NCBI GenBank assembly: GCA_900767385.1
Contig: CAAFYY010000035.1
Coordinates: 1 to 7,216 of the forward strand
DNA: 7,216 nucleotides
Direction of reading: 5' to 3'
DNA from: Bacteroidales bacterium
GTDB taxonomy: Bacteria > Bacteroidota > Bacteroidia > Bacteroidales > Paludibacteraceae
In this document: piece after piece, positions 1-5,401 of the stretch
How the letters are laid out: the number at the start of each line of letters is the position of its first letter
How positions within the stretch are numbered: the stretch's first letter is position 1
The notes under the pieces: generated by a model
Databases searched by the model: none
What the model saw: the letters and a program-made list of their open reading frames with translations, nothing else
What the model was told of the DNA's origin: nothing
Position numbers and translations under genes: made by a program

Positions 1-249
1 CAGCGTGCGGTCTGTAAACAGTTCGCATACAATACCTTCGTGGAAATCCTTCACGACCTGAACATTTCTCATAAGGTCTGGCTTTTGGTCGAAGAAACTG
101 TTGACAACGGCTTCGAGTGCATTCGTTGTCTTGCCCATGGCGGAGATGACGACCACGAGTTTTTCCTTCTCGCTATTGACGATGGATTGCAGATTTCTTA
201 CGCCGGCTGCCGATTTGACAGAGGCACCTCCAAATTTGAATACTTTCAT
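1..249 (-). CDS. lysC: Aspartate kinase, N-terminal part (3' end off the left edge)
   Basis: Aspartate kinase phosphorylates L-aspartate with ATP, the first step towards lysine, threonine, methionine and diaminopimelate in the cytoplasm. Reading leftward from ATG at 249, 83 codons stay open to base 1. Seen directly: the start MKVFKFGGASVK, which carries the KFGG nucleotide-binding motif of the amino acid kinase fold at residues 5-8, and the strand LVVVISAMGKTTNAL at about residues 31-45, typical of aspartokinases. The usual KFGGTS is KFGGAS here, which I recall from some Bacteroidetes homologues. The missing part would hold the rest of the kinase domain and the regulatory ACT domains, so a monofunctional LysC type cannot be separated from a bifunctional ThrA type; the symbol is tentative. 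It lies downstream of the lipoprotein gene on the same strand, with its own likely promoter in the 68-bp gap. No Shine-Dalgarno sequence is visible; the start was chosen because the family motif begins immediately after it. Confidence 0.9.
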   Translation of the reverse strand, partial: MKVFKFGGASVKSAAGVRNLQSIVNSEKEKLVVVISAMGKTTNALEAVVNSFFDQKPDLMRNVQVVKDFHEGIVCELFTDRTL

Positions 250-270
250 TTTGTCTCTAAACTAATGTTG

Positions 271-291
271 TGGTCCGTTGTCGTTGGACCA
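271..291 (-). repeat. Hairpin in the leader of the aspartate kinase gene
   Basis: TGGTCC (271-276) and GGACCA (286-291) form a perfect 6-bp inverted repeat with a 9-base spacer. It lies between the predicted -7 element (306-313) and the kinase start at 249, so it would fall close to the 5' end of the mRNA. It has no following T-run, so it is not a Rho-independent terminator for the lipoprotein gene. It could stabilise the transcript end or be an operator. The repeat is visible; any function is inference. Confidence 0.5.
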
Positions 292-305
292 GATTTTCCA
301 AAGTG

Positions 306-313
306 CAAAGATA
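306..313 (-). promoter_or_regulatory. Bacteroidetes-type -7 promoter element for the aspartate kinase gene
   Basis: On the minus strand the bases read TATCTTTG followed by CAC, a full match to the Bacteroidetes primary-sigma -7 consensus TAnnTTTG. It lies just past the stop codon of the lipoprotein gene and would start transcription about 50 bases before the kinase ATG. I find no good TTG at the -33 position, so the call rests on the -7 match and its location. It suggests the kinase can be expressed independently of uvrB. Confidence 0.6.
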
Positions 314-317
314 CGAA

Positions 318-776
318 TTATTTTGTATTATTCTCTTGGGTGGAAATCACAACCGTTGCTTCTTCCTCTTCGTTGTAGAAATTGTTTCTGATTCCCTCCA
401 CCAGGAACTGCAGTTTTTTCGTATCAGTCTTCTTGGTATAGTAGTAGTCTTCAAACATCAGCACGACGAAACCGTCGTAGACGCAGAAGTTCATACGGCT
501 GCCAGCCAACATGATTTGCGGAAACTCATAGGTTTGGAAGTCGTTGTGCCATCCCGATTTATTCTCTGAGAGCCATTCGGCAAACTGCTCGTATTTCTTG
601 CTGTCGTCGTTGACATAATCGAGCGGTTCGCTCCATTCCACATTGTTGATTTGCAGATTGGTGAAGAGCATCAGCATATTCTCACCCTCGAGGAGTGCTT
701 CAGGATCGATAGTCTCTGAGCATGCAGCGAAGCAGAGTAGTGGGATCAGCATCAGCAAGCTTTTAATTCTTTTCAT
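318..776 (-). CDS. Small predicted lipoprotein of unknown function
   Basis: The 152-residue product starts with a short basic segment (MKRIK) and a hydrophobic stretch, followed by CFAAC with the cysteine at residue 19. This fits a lipoprotein signal peptide, although the lipobox has Phe instead of the usual Leu at -3. The mature protein would be about 134 residues, acylated and anchored in the outer or inner membrane. It is rich in acidic and aromatic residues (for example FEDYYYTKK near residues 108-116, and four consecutive Glu near the C-terminus), with no further membrane segment and no motif I recognise. The residues after the cysteine, SETID, are mildly acidic, which in some Bacteroidetes lipoproteins goes with surface exposure; that is a weak hint. 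The ATG at 776 lies inside the 3' end of uvrB and overlaps it by 14 bp, implying translational coupling. It is a real gene by reading frame, signal peptide and packing; its function is unknown. Confidence 0.8.
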   Translation of the reverse strand: MKRIKSLLMLIPLLCFAACSETIDPEALLEGENMLMLFTNLQINNVEWSEPLDYVNDDSKKYEQFAEWLSENKSGWHNDFQTYEFPQIMLAGSRMNFCVYDGFVVLMFEDYYYTKKTDTKKLQFLVEGIRNNFYNEEEEATVVISTQENNTK

Positions 777-2799
777 TCTTTTCTGGGTTATTAAGTTGAT
801 TTTCTTTTATTTCTTTCAGTTTGAGCAACTCATCGCGCCATTGTGCTGCCTCCATGAACTCAAGTTTCTTGGCAGCTGCCTCCATCTCTCTTTGTGCGTG
901 AAGGATGGCTTTGTCGAGGTCTTTTGGCTTCATGGCAGCCACGACTGGTTCGGCAACGATGCTCATCGGTTCTGGCTCTACGTAAGCCTTATCAGGGATA
1001 TGCAGGTTGGAGAGAGATGAGGCAACGTTATGTCGGATAGCCGTCGGTGTGATGTTGTTATCTTTATTATAGTTCATCTGCTTTTCGCGTCGGCGGTTGG
1101 TCTCGTCAATCGTCTTCTGCATGCTCTCGGTGATTTTGTCGGCATACATGATCACCTTGCCGTTGAGGTTACGGGCGGCGCGTCCGGCAGTCTGAGTCAG
1201 CGAGCGGTGGTTGCGTAGGAATCCCTCCTTGTCGGCATCGAGGATGGCCACGAGCGAAACCTGTGGGAGGTCGAGACCCTCACGCAGGAGGTTGACGCCG
1301 ATGAGAACATCGTAGAGACCCTTTCGGAGGTCGTCGAGAATCTGCACGCGCTCCAGCGTATCGATGTCGGAGTGGATATAGGTGCATCGGATGCCCATCT
1401 TGTGGAAATACTTGTCGAGTTCCTCTGCCATCCGTTTGGTGAGGGTGGTGACCAACACACGCTCGTCTCTCTCAGCCCTTTGCGCAATCTCTTCCATGAG
1501 GTCGTCGATCTGGTTCTTGCTTGGACGCACATCGATTTCAGGGTCAAGGAGTCCTGTTGGGCGAATCACCTGTTCCACGACGATGCCTTCCGACTTCTCG
1601 AGTTCGTAGTCGGCAGGGGTGGCACTCACGAAGACCACCTGATTGACCATCTGCTCCCACTCCTGAAACTTCAGCGGACGGTTGTCGAGTGCTGCTGGGA
1701 GGCGGAATCCGTATTCCACGAGATTGATCTTACGGGAGTGGTCGCCGCCGTACATCGCATGAATCTGAGGCACGGTCACATGGCTCTCGTCGATGAATAG
1801 GAGGAAATCCTTTGGGAAGCAGTCGAGCAGACAGAACGGACGGCTGCCGGCTGGGCGACCGTCGAAATAGCGTGAGTAGTTCTCCACGCCAGAGCAGTAG
1901 CCCACCTCGCGAATCATCTCGAGGTCGTAGTTGACCCTCTCGCTGAGGCGCTTGGCCTCGTAGTCCTTGCCAATCTCCTTGAGAAACTCCACCTGTTTGC
2001 CGAGGTCGATAAGAATCTCGTTGACAGCGCGGTTGATTTTCTCTTGTGTGGTAACGAAGATGTTGGCAGGGAAGATAGAGTAGTCGTCCAGTTCTTCGAT
2101 GATGAGTCCGGACACGGGATCGAACGTCTCGATGGAATCAATCTCGTCGTCCCAGAAGTTGACACGCAGTGCGAAGTCGGCATACGCCAGGAAGACATCG
2201 ACCGTATCGCCCTTCACGCGGAAATTGCCGTGTTCGAAACTGATGTCGTTGCGCACATAGAGAGCGCCGACGAGATTGCGGAGAAATGCGTCGCGACCCA
2301 TTTCCTGACCCTTTTTCACATCCACACGCATGGCTGCGATATCCTGTGGATTACCGATGCCATAGAGACATGATACTGAGGAGACTACGATAACATCCCG
2401 ACGGCCAGACATCAGTGCTGAAGTGGCAGCGAGTCGGAGTTTCTCAATCTCATCGTTGATGGCGAGGTCCTTCTCTATATAGGTGTCGGTTGAGGGAATA
2501 TAGGCTTCAGGCTGGTAGTAGTCGTAGTAGGAGACGAAGTATTCAACGGCGTTGTTCGGAAAAAATCCCTTGAGTTCGTTGTACAATTGTGCCGCCAGGG
2601 TCTTGTTGTGACAAAGCACCAGCGCAGGGCGTCCCGCCTGGGCAATCACGTTGGCCATGGTGAACGTCTTGCCGGAGCCCGTCACACCCAGAAGGGTCTG
2701 GAATGGAACTCCGCTCTCCACACCATCAACAAGCTGTCGGATAGCTTCCGGCTGGTCGCCTGTTGGAACATAATCGGCTGTTAATTGAAATTGAGGCAT
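763..2799 (-). CDS. uvrB: Excinuclease ABC subunit B, UvrB
   Basis: UvrB is the damage-verifying helicase-like subunit of UvrABC nucleotide excision repair: it is loaded by UvrA and recruits UvrC for incision. The 678-residue protein is full length for the family. Visible features: Walker A GVTGSGKT at 38-45; the beta-hairpin that inserts between DNA strands, with YYDYYQPEAYIP starting near residue 91; Walker B DESH at 337-340; the helicase segment SATP at 392-395; motif VI QTAGRAARN near 536-544; and a C-terminal UVR domain at about 625-660 that contacts UvrC. No key residue is missing. The start at MPQFQLTADY agrees with the family N-terminus. The upstream region has a -7 element inside an inverted repeat, a possible control site. 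The gene heads a minus-strand group with the lipoprotein gene, which overlaps its stop codon. No Shine-Dalgarno sequence is seen before the ATG. Confidence 0.98.
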   Translation of the reverse strand: MPQFQLTADYVPTGDQPEAIRQLVDGVESGVPFQTLLGVTGSGKTFTMANVIAQAGRPALVLCHNKTLAAQLYNELKGFFPNNAVEYFVSYYDYYQPEAYIPSTDTYIEKDLAINDEIEKLRLAATSALMSGRRDVIVVSSVSCLYGIGNPQDIAAMRVDVKKGQEMGRDAFLRNLVGALYVRNDISFEHGNFRVKGDTVDVFLAYADFALRVNFWDDEIDSIETFDPVSGLIIEELDDYSIFPANIFVTTQEKINRAVNEILIDLGKQVEFLKEIGKDYEAKRLSERVNYDLEMIREVGYCSGVENYSRYFDGRPAGSRPFCLLDCFPKDFLLFIDESHVTVPQIHAMYGGDHSRKINLVEYGFRLPAALDNRPLKFQEWEQMVNQVVFVSATPADYELEKSEGIVVEQVIRPTGLLDPEIDVRPSKNQIDDLMEEIAQRAERDERVLVTTLTKRMAEELDKYFHKMGIRCTYIHSDIDTLERVQILDDLRKGLYDVLIGVNLLREGLDLPQVSLVAILDADKEGFLRNHRSLTQTAGRAARNLNGKVIMYADKITESMQKTIDETNRRREKQMNYNKDNNITPTAIRHNVASSLSNLHIPDKAYVEPEPMSIVAEPVVAAMKPKDLDKAILHAQREMEAAAKKLEFMEAAQWRDELLKLKEIKENQLNNPEKNEKN

Positions 2800-2854
2800 G
2801 TCTAATAGTTGATTTTGAGGATTTTATAAATATCAGTAAGGTGAGTGTGCCTAC

Positions 2855-2892
2855 CAGTTGAGCAAGCCTACAAATATACTAACTCTCAACTG
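2855..2892. repeat. Perfect 8-bp inverted repeat spanning the uvrB promoter
   Basis: CAGTTGAG at 2855-2862 and CTCAACTG at 2885-2892 are exact reverse complements separated by 22 bases. The predicted uvrB -7 element (2871-2878) lies in the middle of this spacer. A bound dimer would cover the promoter, so an operator is a reasonable guess, for instance for a damage-response repressor. No binding-site consensus I know for Bacteroidetes can be matched to it. The repeat itself is seen directly. Confidence 0.55.
2871..2878 (-). promoter_or_regulatory. Bacteroidetes-type -7 promoter element for uvrB
   Basis: On the minus strand the bases read TATATTTG, a full match to TAnnTTTG. Transcription would start near 2865, giving a leader of roughly 65 bases before the uvrB ATG. 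No TTG occurs 19-21 bases upstream, so the -33 side is weak. The element is framed by the inverted repeat at 2855-2892. Confidence 0.6.
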
Positions 2893-3043
2893 ATAAAACA
2901 TGAAAACAGCAAAAAATAATTCTCTATGGAAAAAAATGGGAAACGGCGAGTCGTTTTTTTTCTCTTGTGAATCGGTTGTCGAACGGATTCTCCCTATTCC
3001 ACTCTCTCCCGTGCTGGCGGCCAACGGTTTTTTTGGGAAACGA

Positions 3044-3056
3044 TGTCGTGACGACA
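3044..3056. repeat. 13-bp palindrome TGTCGTGACGACA
   Basis: TGTCGT and ACGACA are perfect 6-bp arms around a single central G. A one-base centre suits a dimeric protein binding site better than an RNA hairpin. It lies in the uvrB-coaD spacer, too far from either start to assign to one gene. Function unknown. Confidence 0.45.
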
Positions 3057-3205
3057 GCCGTCAGACGCTCTCCACCGTTCATCTTTCCCGAACGAGAACG
3101 GCGTAACGGCTCCCTCCGGCTTGCTCTCCCAATGCCTTCTCGTCAAATGGCAGCCACCGTTTTTCTCTCCCAAAAAGCAACTTACAAACCGTTTCATACA
3201 GTGGT

Positions 3206-3230
3206 ATTCCGCCACTGGCGGCAGCGGAAT
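3206..3230. repeat. Nested palindromes upstream of coaD
   Basis: ATTCCGC (3206-3212) and GCGGAAT (3224-3230) form a perfect 7-bp inverted repeat. Within it, CCGCCACTGGCGG (3209-3221) is a second palindrome with 6-bp arms around a central C. The two share bases and exclude each other if folded as RNA. They lie about 65 bases upstream of the coaD -7 element, so they would not be in the coaD mRNA unless an earlier start exists. Confidence 0.5.
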
Positions 3231-3294
3231 GGAATCATCAAAAAAAGTTTGGGAAAAAAGGGGCTTCCGAAACGACAGATTACTGAAAAAGCGC

Positions 3295-3302
3295 TACCTT
3301 TG
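3295..3302 (+). promoter_or_regulatory. Bacteroidetes-type -7 promoter element for the coaD operon
   Basis: TACCTTTG is a full match to the TAnnTTTG consensus, 27 bases before the coaD ATG, so the leader would be only about 20 bases. I see no TTG at the expected -33 distance. It probably drives coaD, the protease gene, xseA and xseB as one transcript. Confidence 0.65.
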
Positions 3303-3329
3303 TAGGTTGTAAATCAATACATCAAAAAG

Positions 3330-3791
3330 ATGGAAAAGAAATCCCGTACAGCCCTGTTTGCAGGCTCTTTCAACCCCTTCACCATAGGGCATGCCCGTAT
3401 CGTTGAGCGTGCTTTGCCACTCTTCGACCATATCGTCATCGCCATCGGAGTCAATCCCCACAAACCACAGGACGAACAGGCACTTCAGCAGCATAAATCA
3501 CTGATAGAGAATTACTATAAAGACGTAGAAGAGGTGAGCGTTGCCACCTATAGCACCCTTACCACCGATTTCGCGCAGTCCATCGGCGCCCATTGGCTGC
3601 TCAAGGGTGTGCGCAATGCCGTCGACTTCGAATACGAGAAGCAGATGGCCGACATCAACCGTCAACTCACTGGCGTAGAGACCGTTCTTCTCTATGCCGA
3701 GGAGAAATATGCCTCCATCTCCTCCTCAATGGTTCGCGAACTCCAGAGCTTCGGGCACGACGTGACCCCTTATCTCCCTAAAAAATCCTGA
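3330..3791 (+). CDS. coaD: Phosphopantetheine adenylyltransferase, CoaD
   Basis: CoaD transfers AMP from ATP to 4'-phosphopantetheine, forming dephospho-CoA, the penultimate step of coenzyme A synthesis in the cytoplasm. The 153-residue protein matches the family length. Visible motifs: the nucleotidyltransferase signature GSFNPFTIGH at 12-21 with His21, the LKGVR segment at 91-95 followed by DFEYE, and ISSSMVRE at 130-137, the C-terminal ATP-binding motif. Compared with E. coli CoaD as I remember it, several active-site positions carry conservative changes: Ser13 for Thr, Asn15 for Asp in the GTFDP motif, and Lys92 for Arg. The start ATG follows an A-rich leader without a Shine-Dalgarno sequence and places the motif at the usual distance from the N-terminus. 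The stop codon overlaps the start of the protease gene (TGATG), so the two are probably translationally coupled. Confidence 0.96.
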   Translation: MEKKSRTALFAGSFNPFTIGHARIVERALPLFDHIVIAIGVNPHKPQDEQALQQHKSLIENYYKDVEEVSVATYSTLTTDFAQSIGAHWLLKGVRNAVDFEYEKQMADINRQLTGVETVLLYAEEKYASISSSMVRELQSFGHDVTPYLPKKS

Positions 3792-5392
3792 TGATGAAGC
3801 GTTTTCCACCACTTTTCCTCCTTGCCGTCCTGTTGCTTTGCGGCCTGTGCAAGGCAAAAGCCGACGTCTTCTTCGTGGCATTCACCGATAAGGACAGTTG
3901 CGGCTGTTCCCTCTCCCAGCCACAGCAGTTTCTTACCCAGCGCGCCCTCGACCGCCGCGCAGCTGCCAATATCTCCGTCGACAGTCTCGACCTCCCCGTC
4001 ACACCCGCCTATCTCCGTCAGATCAAAGCGGCAGGCGGTTATGTGCTCAACGTATCCCGTTGGTTCAACGGCGCTTCCGTGAGAATCAACGACAGCGTTG
4101 CCTATCACGCCATCGAGGCGTTGCCTTTCGTCAAATCGATGGAATGCACCCAATACGACTCTTGGGGAGTAAATGCCCCACGACATTATAGCGTTCCCCT
4201 TGAGCGCACGACAGCCGACCGCATCACCAGTGCGCAACTCTTTGCTCAGATGAACCTCCAACCGCTTCATACAGCAGGTTTTCGCGGTGGTGGCAAAGTG
4301 GTTGCCATCATCGACGGCGGCTTTCCCGGTGTCAACAATACCAGCCCTTTCGACAGCGTTCGTCCGCGTATCCTCGGCACCAAAAACTATGCCTATCCCG
4401 GACAGAGCGTCTATGCCAACAGTCTCGACCACGGCTCAAGGGTGCTCTCCGTGATGGCTGGTAAGAAGTCGGATATTAGCGGCGACATCTACGGAACGGC
4501 TCCAGATGCCTCTTACTATCTGTTGCTTACGGAGATCACCGAGAAAGAGTCGCCGCTGGAGATGGACAACTGGGTGGCTGCCGTGGAATATGCCGACAGC
4601 CTCGGCGTCGACGTCTGCTCCACCTCGTTGGGCTACTTCTATTTCGACAATTACGAATTCGACCTCTCCTATGCTATGATGGATGGTCGTAGCACCCGTT
4701 CCTCTCTCGCAGCCACCCTTGCTGCTCATCGCAACATGCTCATCGTAAACGCTGTAGGCAACGAGGGACTCTCCGGTTGGCACTATATCACCACCCCTTC
4801 CGACGCCGAAGATATCCTCGGTGTGGGCGCAGTCGACATCCGCGGCGTCCATGCCAACTTCAGTTCCTACGGCCCATCGTCGGACCAACGTGTGAAACCT
4901 GACCTCTCCGCACTCGGTGTCGACTGTCCCCTTTCCGACGGCAGCGGCACTATCACTACCTCCAACGGCACCTCCTTCGCCTGTCCTGCCCTCGCTGGTG
5001 CGGCAACGAGCCTCTGGAGCGCCTTGCCTCACCTCACCGCCCTTGAGTTGCGCCAACTTCTCATAGAGCATGCCTCACAATATCTCAACCCCGACGACGA
5101 ACTCGGCTACGGAATCCCCGATATCTACGAAAGCTATCTCGCTATGCTGGAGACCGGAGTAGAGGAGGTGGACCATGCCACGATGATGCTTCTGTCGAAG
5201 AAAGACGTTGTTTTCTATCAGATTCCTGCGTCTGGACAAGTCAAAGTGTTTAATAATCAGGGAATAGAGATGGAATGTTTCCACGTGGAACATGGTGTAG
5301 GCCGACTCGATATCTCCGCTTGGCCTAATGGGCTCTATTTCTTCCGTTATAGCAACGGACAAACCACTGTTACAGAAAAGTTTATAAAGTAA
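3791..5392 (+). CDS. Secreted S8 (subtilisin-like) serine protease with T9SS-like C-terminal domain
   Basis: The 533-residue protein is a predicted exported subtilase. Residues 1-24 form a Sec signal peptide (MMKRF, a hydrophobic core, then AKA before Asp25). Residues 25 to about 140 resemble the N-terminal prodomain of Bacteroidetes S8 proteases. The catalytic domain has Asp175 in AIIDGGF, His214 in DHGSRVLS, the oxyanion-hole Asn324 in VGNEG, and Ser395 in NGTSFACP, so the triad is complete. The last 65 or so residues contain VKVFNNQG, then LDISAWPNGLYFF, and end in TEKFIK, resembling the end of a type A T9SS sorting domain, though the usual early YPNP-like strand is not clear. The substrate is unknown. 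ATG occurs at 3791 and 3794; both are compatible with the signal peptide, and the first overlaps the coaD stop. The gene ends 9 bases before xseA, so the protease is embedded in a housekeeping operon. The subtilase identity is certain; the export route is inferred. Confidence 0.93.
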   Translation: MMKRFPPLFLLAVLLLCGLCKAKADVFFVAFTDKDSCGCSLSQPQQFLTQRALDRRAAANISVDSLDLPVTPAYLRQIKAAGGYVLNVSRWFNGASVRINDSVAYHAIEALPFVKSMECTQYDSWGVNAPRHYSVPLERTTADRITSAQLFAQMNLQPLHTAGFRGGGKVVAIIDGGFPGVNNTSPFDSVRPRILGTKNYAYPGQSVYANSLDHGSRVLSVMAGKKSDISGDIYGTAPDASYYLLLTEITEKESPLEMDNWVAAVEYADSLGVDVCSTSLGYFYFDNYEFDLSYAMMDGRSTRSSLAATLAAHRNMLIVNAVGNEGLSGWHYITTPSDAEDILGVGAVDIRGVHANFSSYGPSSDQRVKPDLSALGVDCPLSDGSGTITTSNGTSFACPALAGAATSLWSALPHLTALELRQLLIEHASQYLNPDDELGYGIPDIYESYLAMLETGVEEVDHATMMLLSKKDVVFYQIPASGQVKVFNNQGIEMECFHVEHGVGRLDISAWPNGLYFFRYSNGQTTVTEKFIK

Positions 5393-5401
5393 TATAAACA
5401 C

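Larger units (their letters stand above)
2900..3294. other. Non-coding, palindrome-rich spacer between divergent uvrB and coaD
   Basis: About 395 bases carry no convincing gene. Short open frames exist on both strands (the longest 112 codons, 2967-3305 plus), but their products look like random translation, rich in Arg, Pro and Ser, and the longest runs through the coaD promoter. The DNA itself is structured: A/T homopolymer runs, an imperfect hairpin at 2969-2990 (GAATC and GATTC arms, an inner GTT/AAC pairing, one G/G mismatch), palindromes at 3044-3056 and 3206-3230, a 9-bp inverted match between TTTTTGGGA (3030-3038) and TCCCAAAAA (3168-3176), and the polypyrimidine word TCTCC repeated at 2989, 3005, 3069, 3125 and 3166. 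It could be an intergenic repeat element, an unrecognised small RNA, or a decayed gene. No known RNA family was recognised. Confidence 0.6.

Noticed and set aside
1372..1800. Long antisense frames opposite uvrB, and similar ones opposite the protease gene and xseA
   Set aside because: They mirror strongly supported conserved genes and show no family motifs; GC-biased codon positions readily open such frames.
2800..2870. tRNA-like stretch in the uvrB leader (minus strand, GCTCAACTGGTAGGCA resembles a D-arm)
   Set aside because: No acceptor stem, anticodon stem or T-arm can be paired around it, so it is a chance resemblance or at most an old remnant.
2941..2961. Terminator-like element, AAACG and CGTTT arms followed by eight T
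   Set aside because: The stem is only 5 bp and A/T-rich, and no plus-strand gene precedes it, so a working terminator is not supported.
2994..3215. 73-codon open frame on the minus strand in the same spacer
   Set aside because: It overlaps the other frames, shows no coding-like residue pattern, and has no promoter or neighbour supporting it.
2967..3305. 112-codon open frame on the plus strand in the uvrB-coaD spacer
   Set aside because: The composition looks random, no motif or plausible domain is seen, it overlaps the coaD -7 element, and alternative frames on both strands are equally open.
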